Part shown: one piece after another, positions 35,312-46,488 of the stretch
Numbering within the stretch: the first letter of the stretch is position 1
Layout: each line of letters begins with the position of its first letter
NCBI RefSeq assembly: GCF_042477335.2
Contig: NC_091255.1
Coordinates: forward strand, 49,764,501 to 49,828,500
Length of the DNA stretch: 64,000 bases
Direction: 5' to 3'
DNA from: Ovis canadensis
Taxonomy: Eukaryota; Chordata; Mammalia; Artiodactyla; Bovidae
Program-made: the position numbers and the translations under genes
Notes under the pieces: model-generated
The model's database searches: none
What the model was told of the DNA's origin: nothing
Seen by the model: only the letters and a program-made list of their open reading frames with translations

Positions 35312-35775
35312 GAGAAACACACAGGCAAGACTACTGCCTCTAGGAAGACAATTCCAAGGTACCATAAAAGGAAAACGCAGGTCACAAGAGACATGGGAAT
35401 ATTGATAGAGAAACATATGATTATGTTAATTATGATAAGCTGCAGAAACCTAATGAAACATTATGAGGACTTGTTTTCCTAAGCTACTTAGAAGTACAAC
35501 ATGGTCAGTCCTATTTTCAGAACAAAAACCGAGACATAATTCCTTATCAAAGATGCCTGGCACATGATGCTCTTACACCAGAGAAAGACAACTGGGGGAA
35601 ACCCTCTGCACTCTATCAAGCTGATTTATAAGCTCTTAAAGAGGCAGATGGGTTAACAAATTCTGGTAGAGCATACCAGTTGTCAGCAAAGTCTAAGAAA
35701 TCATTTTTTGTCCCCAAGTAGCAACTCAGTTGCTATAAAGTGTTGCGAGGAGACAGGGGTTCTTTGGTGAGGTGA

Positions 35776-36351
35776 TCAGCAACAGGAAGGCCGACAGCAG
35801 GTAGACACACAGCTGGGGCGGCAGCAGGTGGTCTCACAGCACACAGGGCGGCTGCAAGGCTGGCAGCAGTTGGACCCACATTCCTGGGCATGGCACCCAG
35901 GCAGGCAGCAGCACGTGGGGTGGTAGCAGATTCTGTGGCAGTACACAGGGGCACAGTACACAGGCTGGCAGCAAGGCTGGCTGCAGCTGGACCCACTGAA
36001 GGTTTGTCCACAGCTGCTGGACCCACAGCAGGTGGGCTGACAGCAGGTGGTCACACAAGTAGGCTTGTGGCAGGTGGTTCTACAGCAGGTGGTTTCACTA
36101 GTTTGATAGCAAGTTGGAGGGCATGAGGGCTGGCAGCAGATGGACTCACAGCAGGTGGGCTGACAGCAGGGTTTGCTGTAACAGGTGGGCTGGCAGCAGC
36201 TGGTCACACAGGTAGGTTTGCAGCAGGTGGTCCTGCAGCAGGTGGTTTGACAGCACATGGGGGGGCAGCAGGGCTGGCAGCAGCTGGACTCACAGCAAGT
36301 GGTCCTGCAGCAGGGGGGCTGACAGCGCAGGGAGCAGCACGAGTGGGTCAT
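35776..36351 (-). CDS. KRTAP9: keratin-associated protein 9 family, 191 aa
   Basis: Ultra-high-sulfur hair KAP, intact. N terminus [20 protein letters not shown]; middle with [12 protein letters not shown] and [18 protein letters not shown]-terminal part with [21 protein letters not shown], then [11 protein letters not shown]. The ATG at 36351 restores the family start; an ATG 32 codons further out lies inside the TATA/5' UTR region and was rejected. It lacks the long 79-residue module seen in two other copies. Some changes set it apart: [11 protein letters not shown] where the other copies have [11 protein letters not shown], and CCETTCC for CCQTTCC. It is divergent to the gene at 42485 within the large inverted repeat. 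It is the copy A partner of the partial gene at 63691-64000. Confidence 0.93.
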   Translation of the reverse strand: MTHSCCSLRCQPPCCRTTCCESSCCQPCCPPMCCQTTCCRTTCCKPTCVTSCCQPTCYSKPCCQPTCCESICCQPSCPPTCYQTSETTCCRTTCHKPTCVTTCCQPTCCGSSSCGQTFSGSSCSQPCCQPVYCAPVYCHRICYHPTCCCLPGCHAQECGSNCCQPCSRPVCCETTCCRPSCVSTCCRPSCC

Positions 36352-36425
36352 TGTGTCAGTGGTGGAGGGTGGACTCCGGCTCAGAGCTGAGTTTCTCAGA
36401 TTCTGAGGGCTTCTCCTGTTCTGGG

Positions 36426-36459
36426 CTTTTATATCCTGGACCCCCAATGTGGGACCAAT
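36426..36459 (-). promoter_or_regulatory. core promoter of the KRTAP9 gene at 35776-36351
   Basis: TATAAAAG on the minus strand (36426-36433), 75 bases before the ATG, with an inverted CCAAT (plus-strand CCAAT 36455-36459) upstream. Confidence 0.75.
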
Positions 36460-36859
36460 AAGCAGGACTTTCCTGGTTGTTACTTATGTTATTGTTGTAT
36501 TTTTGGATAATTGTCATGGAGGAAGTTGCTTTCTTAGTGTTTTATAGAGAGGCCTCTGTAAATCAGTGTTTGATCTTTTCCTTAATTGGGTCTAGTATTT
36601 AAGAATCTTTCCTAGAAATGAAAAGATCAGGAATCATCACCAGCAGCATTTCTGGTCATGTGGCATCATCTGGTCATGGGGTAGTTCCTGCTGGCTCTGT
36701 GAAGGGCACAACTGTTCTCTTTTCACAGCTTTGTTCCTTTGGCTCTACTTAGATTGAGACGTGCCTCGAAAGGGTCGGGATGCTGAATCATTCTGTGATG
36801 AATGAAGCGTGCTTGAGTTCAAGCCTGATCTCTGACAAAGTCAGAGGTAAGAGTTCCAC

Positions 36860-36861
<2 letters not shown>

Positions 36862-36891
<30 letters not shown>
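36862..36891. repeat. (TA)n microsatellite
   Basis: About 15 uninterrupted TA units followed by cacac. Likely length-variable. Confidence 0.9.
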
Positions 36892-36899
<8 letters not shown>

Positions 36900-37320
36900 T
36901 TGGCAACTGGTTTGAAATGTTTCCCAGTTTTATCAGGGTCATCTGAGTGGAGAATCGTTGCCACATTGTTTTTCAAATGAAAATCAGCACCAAAAGTGGA
37001 ACAGAGGCAAAGCTGAATCCTATTTTCAAACAGCATCCCTTCTGTACTGCTTCATTGCTATTTTCTAGTTAGGCTAATGACCTCTGGTGAGACATCCCCA
37101 CTTGCATATACTTTCTTCTATAATTTGTGACAAGCGGGTTAGATAGGAGAATAACTAAGGTATGTTTGAATCTGTAAATTTACATATTCTGACAAATGTG
37201 GGATCTCAGCCACAATTTCTTAAAGCTTTTAGGCTTCATTTTCTCTCTTTTAGATATATATGCTAGAGTATGATTGCCGTGTAATGGGAAAACATACAGT
37301 CAATAGCAGTAGAAATGATA

Positions 37321-39083
37321 AAAATGATAGTGTAGAAAGGATAAAATGATAATGTAGTTCCAGTGGCAGAAAGAAGGAAAACAATTAAAATGTGTATGGA
37401 ACCACAAAATAGCCAGTGCAACAGTGATAAGGAAGAACAAAGCTGGAAGCATCATTTCCTTGATTCCAATCAGTATTACAAAGCTATACCAACAAAACAG
37501 TATGGATTGGAAAAAACCGGCACCTAGATCAGTGGAATGGAATAAAGAGGCCAGAAATAAGTCCACACATTCTATGGCCTACTAATTTATTACAAAGGAG
37601 CCGAGAAGATATTAATGCAATAAGGAAATTGCAATCTTTTAAATAAATTGTGGTGGGAAAACTGGGCAGCCCTGTGCAAAAGAATGAAGCGGGACTCCTC
37701 AGACTCAAATGGACTCTTCCTGAGGGATATCTCCCCGCTTACGACCATGCGGATGGGCCTTGAGGACAGTAAGCCAAATGCAATGATCTAGAGAGAGACA
37801 AATACCATGTGATCTCACTTATATATGGAATCTTAAAAATTTTTTCTAAAACGGACCTCATAGATAGAACAGATCAATGGTAGCCAGAAGTGGGAGGTGG
37901 GGTGGGTGAAATAGGCAAAATGGATTAAATGGATTAAAAACTTGAACTTAACCTGGGCTAACAAAACCCCTAGAAGACAAAATAGATAGTGAGCTGCTTG
38001 ACATTGGTCTCAGGGTAGACTTTTTGGATTTGACACCAAAAGTAAAGGCAACAGATCTAAAAGTGGGTCTAATTAAAGAGTTTATGCCTGGAAAAGGAAA
38101 CTATCAATCAAATGAAAGGAAAACCTGTTGAATTGAGAGAAAATATTTTCAAATCATGTTTCATAAAGGGTTGATATTCAATGCGTAACTCAATTACTCA
38201 CATCACTCATAACTCACATGACTCCATAGCAAAAATGAAACAATCTCATTTAAAATGGGCAGAGGTTCTAAAGAGATACTTTTCCAAAGAAGACATGCAA
38301 ATGGCCATCAGATACATGAAAAAGTGTTTAATATCACTAATCCACAGGAATGCAAGTCAAAACCACAATGAGATATCAGTTCATACTGGTTTTAGCATGG
38401 CTATCATAAAAAGGTGACATACAAAGTTTTAGTGAGAATACGAAAAAAGGGAACCCCATTCCCTGTTAGTTGAAATGTGAATTGGTGCAGCCACTATGAA
38501 AAACGGTATGGGGTATGGAGATTCCTCAAAAATTAAAAATGGGAAATGGGGAAAATAGAATATGATCTAAATATTCTACTTCTTGGCATTTATCTAAAGA
38601 AAACAAAAACACTGACTCAAAAAGATTGATGCAGCCACATGTTCATGATAGCACTGTTTACACAAGCCAAGACATGGAAACAACCAAAGTGTCTGTCAAT
38701 GGATGAATGGATAAAGAAAACATGGGACGTCTTATATAATGGAATGTTATTCAATGATGAATACAGGGATATCTTCCCATTTACGACAATGTGAATGGAC
38801 CTTGAGGACATTAAGCTAAATGAAATAAGCTAGAGAGAGACAATTACCATGTGATCTCACTTATACATGGAATCTTAAAAAATTTTTTTGCAAAACTGAG
38901 CTCACAGATAGAACATATCAATGGTAGCCAGAGGTAGGTGGTGGGGTGGGTGAAATAGGTAAATGGGATCACAAGGTACAGGCTTCCACTTATAAAATAA
39001 ACGCATGGGGAATGTAACGTACAGCATAATGACCAGAGTTAATAATACTGAAATGTTTGAAAGTTGCTAGAAAAGTAGATTTT
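37321..39083 (+). mobile_element. old L1 fragments forming the spacer of the inverted repeat
   Basis: Several degraded ORF2 and 3' pieces in sense. The block of about 230 bases with ccatgtgatctcacttatat occurs twice (about 37730-37960 and 38760-38990), so at least two old L1 ends are stacked. No coding capacity. Confidence 0.75.
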
Positions 39084-39097
39084 AAAAGCTCTCATGC

Positions 39098-40760
39098 GGC
39101 TCAGAGGTTTCAAGCTTTGTATGGAAATACAAAAAACCTCGAATAGCCAAAGCAATCTTGAGAAAGAAGAATGGAACTGGAGGAATCAACTTGCCTGACT
39201 TCAGGCTCTACTACAAAGCCACAGTCATCAAGACAGTATGGTACTGGCACAAAGACAGACATATAGATCAATGGAACAAAATAGAAAGCCCAGAGATAAA
39301 TCCACACACATATGGACACCTTATCTTTGACAAAGGAGGCAAGAATATACAATGGAGTAAAGACAATCTCTTTAACAAGTGGTGCTGGGAAAACTGGTCA
39401 ACCACTTGTAAAAGAATGAAACTAGATCACTTTCTAACACCGCACACAAAAATAAACTCAAAATGGATTAAAGATCTAAATGTAAGATCAGAAACTATAA
39501 AACTCCTAGAGGAGAACATAGGCAAAACACTCTCAGATATAAATCACAGCAGGATCCTCTATGATCCACCTCCCAGAATTCTGGAAATAAAAGCAAAAAT
39601 AAACAAATGGGATCTAATTAAAATTAAAAGCTTCTGCACAACAAAGGAAAATATAAGCAAGGTGAAAAGACAGCCATCTGAATGGGAGAAAATAATAGCA
39701 AATGAAGCAACTGACAAACAACTAATCTCAAAAATATACAAGCAACTTCTGCAGCTCAATTCCAGAAAAATAAACGACCCAATCAAAAAATGGGCCAAAG
39801 AACTAAATAGACATTTCTCCAAAGAAGACATACGGATGGCTAACAAACACATGAAAAGATGCTCATCATCACTCATTATTAGAGAAATGCAAATCAAAAC
39901 CACAATGAGGTACCACTTCACACCAGTCAGAATGGCTGCGATCCAAAAATCTGCAAGCAATAAATGCTGGAGAGGGTGTGGAGAAAAGGGAACCCTCCTA
40001 CACTGTTGGTGGGAATGCAAACTAGTACAGCCACTATGGAGAACAGTGTGGAGATTCCTTAAAAAATTGCAAATAGAACTACCTTATGACCCTGCAATCC
40101 CACTTCTGGGCATACACACCGAGGAAACCAGAATTGAAAGAGACACATGTACCCCAATGTTCATCGCAGCACTGTTTATAATAGCCAGGACATGGAAACA
40201 ACCTAGATGTCCATCAGCAGATGAATGGATAAGAAAGCTGTGGTACATATACACAATGGAGTATTACTCAGCAGTTAAAAAGAATTCATTTGAATCAGTT
40301 CTGATGAGATGGATGAAACTGGAGCCGATTATACAGAGTGAAGTAAGCCAGAAAGAAAAACACCAATACAGTATACTAACACATATATATGGAATTTAGG
40401 AAGATGGCAATGACGACCCTGTATGCAAGACAGGGAAAGAGACACAGATGTGTATAACGGACTTTTGGACTCAGAGGGAGAGGGAGAGGGTGGGATGATT
40501 TGGGAGAATGACATTCTAACATGTATACTATCATGTGAATTGAATCGCCAGTCTATGTCTGACGCAGGATGCAGCATGCTTGGGGCTGGTGCATGGGGAT
40601 GACCCAGAAAGATGTTCTGGGGAGGGAGGTGGGAGGGGGGTCCATGTTTGGGAATGCATGTAAGAATTAAAGATTTTAAAATTTAAAAAATAAAAAACTA
40701 AAAATTAAAAAAAATAAAAAAATAAAAATAAAAAAAAATTAAAAAAATAAAAATAAAAAT
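39098..40760 (+). mobile_element. young bovine L1, 5'-truncated in ORF2
   Basis: An uninterrupted 413-codon frame (39158-40399) gives the ORF2 C terminus: CX3CX7HX4C motif ([18 protein letters not shown]), the [20 protein letters not shown] block and the end ILTHIYGI. The 3' UTR and a long A-rich tail (40670-40760) follow. The 14-base motif aaaagctctcatgc stands at 39084-39097 and 40761-40774 and is the target-site duplication. No ORF1, EN or full RT, so it is dead on arrival but recent. Confidence 0.93.
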
Positions 40761-40765
40761 AAAAG
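40670..40765. repeat. A-rich simple repeat (L1 tail)
   Basis: Runs of A with single T spacing, extended from the L1 poly(A) tail. Confidence 0.85.
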
Positions 40766-41448
40766 CTCTCATGCAAGAAAAAAGACTTTGTAACTATCAA
40801 TTGTGACAGATGTTAACGTTAATGAGACTTCCTACAGTGATAACTCTGCAACATCTACAAATATCAAATTATTATGTGGAACACCTATAAACAATATAAC
40901 GCCATGTCAATTACAGCTCAGTTTAAAACAAACAACCAAGGATAGATACATACTGTTAGAGTTCAGAAGTCTCATAGCAGGAGAGTACATGACACTGCTG
41001 TAGTGAAATATTGAAACACTTTCATTGTTTCCACCGCTGTTGGTTGTATGCTTTCCCTATGGCATGGCAGTTATACTCTTACATGTGTATCTGAAAGAGA
41101 GGGCAGGAAAAACTCTAAGCAATTATGGCCGACACATTTCACATCTATTGAAATCTATAAATCTATCAATTACCCATCCTATCTACCTCTTTGTCACAAA
41201 TTATAAAAGAAAGCATGTGCAAGTAGTGATGTCTCACCAGAGGTGATTGATCCAGCTAAAAATAGTCATGGGACATTAATGCATTGATGTTGCCTGAAAA
41301 CAGGGTACAGCTTTTGCCTCCTTTCCAGCGTTGGTGCTGAATTGTTAGTGAAGAACAACCTGTCAACACCTTCTACCTAAATGTACCATATAAAGCTGGG
41401 AAGGAAACGTTTTAGGTCAGTCACTACTGATTGGAAAGACATGTATAT

Positions 41449-41970
41449 ACATGTTTCAATGCCATTCTCCCAAATCATCCCACCCTCTCCCTCTCCCACA
41501 GAGTCCAAAAGACTGTTCTATACATCTGTGTCTCTTTTGCTGTGTTGCATACAGGGTTATCGTTCCCATCTTTCTAAATTCCATACATATGCGTTAGTAT
41601 ACTGTATTGGTGTTTTTCTTTCTGGCTTAGTTCACGCTGCATAATAGGCTCCAGTTTCATCCACGTCATTAGAACTGATTCAAATGTATTCTTTTAATGG
41701 CTGCATAATATTCCATTGTGTATTTGTACCACAGCTTTCTTATCCATTCATCTGCTGATGGACATCTAGGTTGCTTCCAAGTCCTGGCACAGAGACGACC
41801 CAGAAGGATGGTATGGGGAGGGAGGTGGGAGGGGGATTCAGGATGGGGAACACGTGTATACCTGTGGCAGATTCATGCTGAAGTATGGCAAAACCAATAC
41901 AATATTGTAAGGTAATTAACCTCCAATTAAAGTAAATAAATTTATATTTCAAAAAAATTTTAAAAAAAGA
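41449..41970 (+). mobile_element. 5'-inverted (twin-primed) bovine L1
   Basis: 41449-41787 is antisense ORF2 end and 3' UTR; 41788-41970 is the sense 3' tail ending in an A-run. The flanks carry aaagacatgtatata (about 41435) and aaagtcatgtatata (about 41970), a 15-base target duplication with one mismatch. Confidence 0.8.
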
Positions 41971-42373
41971 AAGTCATGTATATAGATACACGTGATTATC
42001 TTGAATCTCAGACTTTGTCTGAGAGCAGACTTGGACTTTAGCAGGCTTCATTCATCACAGAATGCATCAGCATCCAGCAAGTCTCAACCTAAGCACAGTC
42101 AAAGGAACAAAGGAAAGGTGACTGTTCCGACCCTGGCCAAGGCAGGAAGAACTATCCCATGACCTGATGCCACATCAGGTCACATGCCAGAGATGCTGCT
42201 GCGATGATTCCTTATTCTTTTTCACTTCTGGAAATGGTTCTTAAGTACTAGTAATAATTAAAAAGAAGATCAAACACTAACTTAAATAGGCCTCAAAACA
42301 CTAAAGAAATCATTTCCTCTTGGATAATTTCCCACTGACTACAAAAACGACATACACAAGGAAAGTCTTGCTT

Positions 42374-42408
42374 ATTGGTCCCAACACTGGGGGTCCAGTG
42401 TATAAAAA
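42374..42408 (+). promoter_or_regulatory. core promoter of the KRTAP9 copy at 42485
   Basis: ATTGG at 42374-42378 and TATAAAAA at 42401-42408, 77 bases before the ATG. Both are intact despite the in-frame stop in the gene. Confidence 0.75.
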
Positions 42409-42484
42409 GCCTCAGAACAGAAGTAGTCATCAGAATCTGAGAAACTCACTTGTGAACAGGAGTCCACACTCCACCACTGACAAA

Positions 42485-43363
42485 ATGACTCACTCCTGCT
42501 GCTCCCCGTGCTGCCAGCCCACCTGCTGTGAGTCCAGCTGCTGTCGGCCTTGCTGCCCCCCAACTTGCTATCAGACTAGTGAACACACCTGCTGTAGGAC
42601 CACCTGCTCCAAACCTACCTGTGTGACCACCTGCTGTCAGCCCACCTGTGGTGGGTCCAGCTGCTGCCAGCCTTGCTGTCGCCCTATCAGCTGTCAGACC
42701 ACGTGCTGCAGGACCACCTGCCTCAAGCCTACTTGTGTGACCACCTGCTGCCAGCCCACCTGCTGTGAGCCCAGCTGCTGTCGGCCTTGCTGCCCCCCAA
42801 CTTGCTATCAGACTAGTGAAAACACCTGCTGTAGGACCACCTGCTCCAAACCTACCTGTGTGACCACCTGCTGTCAGCCCGCCTGCGGTGGGTCCAGCTG
42901 CTGCCAGCCTTGCTGTCGCCCTATCAGCTGTCAGACCACGTGCTGCAGGACCACCTGCCTCAAGCCTGTTTGTGCGACCACCTGCTGCCAGCCCACCTGC
43001 TGTGAGTCCAGCTGCTGTCAGCCCTCCTGCCCCCAAACTTGCTGTCAAATCACTGAAACCACCTGCTGCAAACCTACTTGTGTGACCAGCTGCTGTCAGC
43101 CCACCTGCTGTTGATCCAGCAGCTGTGGACAACCCTGCGGTGGTTCTAACTGCTGTCAGCCAGCTTCCTGTGCACCCGTGTACTGCCATAGAACCTGCTA
43201 CCACCCCACATGCTGCTGCCTGCCTGGGTGCCAAGACCAGAGCTGTGGATCCAGCTGCTGCCAGCCTTGCAGCCGCCCTGTCTGCTGTCAGACCACCTGC
43301 TGTCGGACCACCTGCTGCCGCCCTAGCTGTGTGTCCAGCTGCTGCCAGCCTTCCTGCTGCTGA
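42485..43363 (+). pseudogene. KRTAP9: KRTAP9 copy with a single in-frame stop (209 codons read, 292 residues otherwise)
   Basis: Promoter, start and Cys-rich frame are those of a normal KRTAP9 gene. Codon 210 (43112-43114) is TGA where the long paralogue has GGA at 22133-22135, a one-base change. After it the same frame continues without other breaks through [21 protein letters not shown] to the usual end [11 protein letters not shown] at 43363. Residues 16-94 and 95-173 are two copies of a 79-residue module (25 Cys in the first), with a partial third copy from residue 174. The product would be a 209-residue protein without the KRTAP9 C-terminal part. It may be a young null allele, a tolerated short form or an assembly error. 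Confidence 0.85.
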
Positions 43364-43816
43364 TCACCTTGCCAAGCATCCACTGTCCCTATACAGCACC
43401 TTCTATTAATTGACTTGCTACCTGGGGACAAAACAAAATCACTGCCTAGACTGTGCTGACAACTGACATGCTCGACCAGAATTTCAGTTACTCATCTCCT
43501 TGCTTAAGAGCTTGTGAAGTAGCTTGACGGAGTGCAGGGGGGCTTCCTCCAATTGTCTTCCTCTGGTGTAGGAGGACCATGTGCCACCTTCCTGCATCTG
43601 TGATAAGGGAGTATGTCTTGGTTTTGACTCTGAAAATAGGATTGACCATCTAGTTCTTCTGAGTAGCTTCAGAAAACCAGATCTCAGAATGTTTCTATAG
43701 GTTTATATAGCCTATCATAATCTTTATAATCGTATTTTCTCTTTTGCTACCCTCATAGTTCTTGTATCATGCTTTCTCCTTTTGCAATCACTTGGAGATT
43801 TACCTGTATGTTTCTC

Positions 43817-43822
43817 AATAAA
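43817..43822 (+). terminator. poly(A) signal of the KRTAP9 copy at 42485
   Basis: AATAAA, 454 bases after the final stop. Confidence 0.7.
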
Positions 43823-44617
43823 TGTGAGAATTTCTCACACAATTCTTCTGTATGTGTTTGATTTATTGCACCACATTCCTCATTTAGAGATTTATATGTT
43901 ATATGTCTTATCCAATATGAGCATCCTATTAGCCCCCTTCCTAATTATTATCTCATTATTTTAAAAACCCATTTCATTGTGTAGTGTGATTTACCTAATA
44001 ATAAACAGACTCATCCAGGATGAAGTCTTCTGTTCCTGCTCAAGGGCACTTGCATTACATCCCAAGGAAGGATGAATAGATGTCTGAACCTCAGTGACTA
44101 TGTCCTTGGCGAACTAGAGTTGCTGTTGTTGTTCATGTGGTTTTCTATTGCTGGGCCTGGACACACCATGAGAGACTCCAAGGAAATTATGTTCAGACTA
44201 TTTCTCCCTGCCCTCTATCTTTTCATGATAATGACCCCTCAGCAATTAGTAACTCCTCTCTCTGCCCACTGGTCTATCTAGATGAGGAGTCCAAAATGAC
44301 CAGGTGACAGTTTAAACATAGACTTTATTCCCTAAAACATGTGACTTTCATAGTATTAAAACCGTCAGTCCAGGAGAGTGTAGATCCATGGGGAGGGGAA
44401 GAACAGATTCCCATATATATTACCCTGAGTTAAAGTGAGAGGGTTCACTGCTACTTCACTTTCTCAAACCATGTATACTACCTTTGTGGATATACATGGT
44501 ACTACCTATATGGGAACCACATAGTGGCCATTAGGTTAAAATATGTACCAAATTGAGAAACAACATATCAACCTCGTGTGTTGTCATCTCTAAGTTGGTT
44601 CTTCACTGCACATCTAC
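43823..44617. other. spacer within the right arm
   Basis: Inverted match of 33.9-35.3 kb; no gene. The orphan 3' UTR fragment seen in the other arm is absent here. Confidence 0.5.
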
Positions 44618-44655
44618 AAGACCATTCTAATTTTCCATGGGTCAGCCATCTCTTG

Positions 44656-46451
44656 ATGAAACTGAAAGAGGCTTAATACTCTTGGCTTAAAACTCAACAT
44701 TCAGAAAACTAAGATCATGGCATCTGGTCACATCACTTCATGGCAAATAGATGGGGAAACAATGGAAACATTGAGAGACTATTTTGGGGGGCTCCAATAT
44801 CACTATAGATGGTGACTGTAGCCATGAAATTAAAAGAGGCTTGCTCCTTGAAAGAAAAGGTATGACCAACCTAGACAGCCTATTAAAAAGCAGAGAATTC
44901 GCAATTTTTAAAGGAATCTCCACACTGTTCTCCATAGTGGCTGTACTAGTTTGCATTCCCACCAACAGTGTAGGAGGGTTCCCTTTTCTCCACACCCTCT
45001 CCAGCATTCATTGCTTGCAGACTTTTGGATCGCAGCCATTCTGACTGGTGTGAAGTGGTACCTCATTGTGGGTTTGATTTGCATTTCTCTAATAATGAGT
45101 GATGTTGAGCATCTTTTCATGTGTTTGTTAGCCATCCGTATGTCTTCTTTGGAGACATGTCTATTTAGTTCTCTGGCCCATTTTTTGATTGGGTTGTTTA
45201 TTTTTCTGGCATTGAGCTGCATAAGCTGCTTGTATATTTTTGAGATTAGTTCTTTGTCAGTTGCTTCACTTGCTATTATTTTCTCCCATTCTGAAGGCTG
45301 TCTTTTCACCTTGGTTATAGTTTCCTTTGTTGTGCAGAACACACCGAGGAAACCAGAATTGAAAGAGACACATGTACCCCACTGTTCATCGCAGCACTGT
45401 TTATAATAGCCGGTACATGGAAACAATCTAGATGTCCATCAGCAGATGAATGGATAAGAAAGCTGTGGTACATATACACAATGGAGTATTACTCAGCCAT
45501 TAAAAAGAATACATTTGAATCAGTTCTAATGAGGCGGATGATACTGGAGCCGATTATACAGAGTGAAGTAAGCCAGAAAGAAAAACACCAGTACAGTATA
45601 CTAACACATATATATGGAATTTAGAAAGATGGCAGTGATGACCCTATATGCGAGACAGCAAAAGAGACACAGATGTGTAGAGCGAACTTTTGGTTTCTGA
45701 GGGAGAGGGAGAGGGTGGGATGATTTGGGAGAATGGCATTGAAACATGTATACTGTCATGTAAGAAACGAATCGCCAGTCTATGTCTGATGCAGGATACA
45801 GGATGCTTGGGGCTGGTACATGGGGATGACCCAGAGAGATGTTATGGGGAGGGAGGTAGGAGGGGGGTTCATGTTTGGGAACGCATGTACACCCGTGGTG
45901 GATTCATGGCAATGTATGGCAAAACCAATACAGTATTGTAAAGTAAAATAAAGTAAAAAAAAAAAAAAAAGAAGAAGAAAAAAGCAGAGAATTCCTTTGC
46001 CTAAAAGGTCCATCTAGTCAAAGCTATGGTTTTTCCAGTAGTCATGGGTGGATGTGAGAATAGGACTATAAAGCTGAGCACCAAAGAATTGATGCTTTTG
46101 AACTGTGGTGTTGAAGAAGACTCTTGAGAGTCCCTTGGACTGCAAGGAGATCCAACCAATCCATCCTAAAGGAAATCAGTCCTGACTATTCATTGAAAGG
46201 ACTGATGTTGAAGCTGAAACTCCAATACTTTGGCCACCTGATGTGAAGAAATGACTCATTTGAAAAGGCCCTGAAGCTGGGAAAGATTGAAAGCAGCAGA
46301 AGGGGATGACAGAGGATGAGGTGGTTGGATGGCATCAATGGACATGAGTTGAGTAAGCTCCAGGAGTTTGTGATGGACAGGGAAGCCTGGTGTGCTGCAG
46401 TCCATGGGGTCGCAAAGAGTCGGACATGACTGAGTGACTGAACTGAACTGA
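44656..46451 (+). mobile_element. BovB LINE 3' end, split by an L1
   Basis: BovB C-terminal region in sense at 44656-44900 and 45995-46451, ending actgaactgaactgaac. The outer flanks carry a near-repeat of about 38 bases (44617-44654 and 46451-46488) that is single-copy in the paralogue near 34340-34380. It is therefore an unusually long target duplication. Confidence 0.87.
44901..45978 (+). mobile_element. 5'-inverted (twin-primed) bovine L1 inside BovB
   Basis: 44901-45339 is antisense ORF2. From about 45340 the sense ORF2 end (ACACCGAGGAAACCAG on) and 3' UTR follow, to an A-tail at 45958-45980. Target-site duplication aaaaagcagagaattc at 44885-44900 and 45979-45994. Confidence 0.92.
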
Positions 46452-46488
46452 ACAAGACAATTCTGATTTTCCATGGGCCGGCCATCTC

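Larger units (their letters stand above)
22478..36085 (+). repeat. segmental duplication copy A
   Basis: Collinear and near-identical to 47696-64000. The left edge lies inside the last coding bases of the gene at 21488-22498. The right edge is not visible because copy B leaves the window. In about 250 bases compared by eye (29754-30010 against 57661-57915) I counted four substitutions and one 3-base indel. Copy A lacks about 2.43 kb present in copy B. Confidence 0.9.
33462..37320 (-). repeat. left arm of a large inverted repeat (carries the KRTAP9 gene at 35776-36351)
   Basis: Reverse-complement homology to 41020-47381. Matching anchors: atatattatgatcaatt at 33490 and 47347 (inverted), the KRTAP9 gene and its 3' UTR, and the block cctctggtgagacatc at 37080 against gatgtctcaccagagg near 41228. 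The arms are clearly diverged, so older than copies A and B. Confidence 0.8.

Noticed and set aside
39158-40399. 413-codon open frame as a possible host gene
   Set aside because: It is the C-terminal part of L1 ORF2 with the CX3CX7HX4C motif, followed by the L1 3' UTR, A-tail and target duplication.
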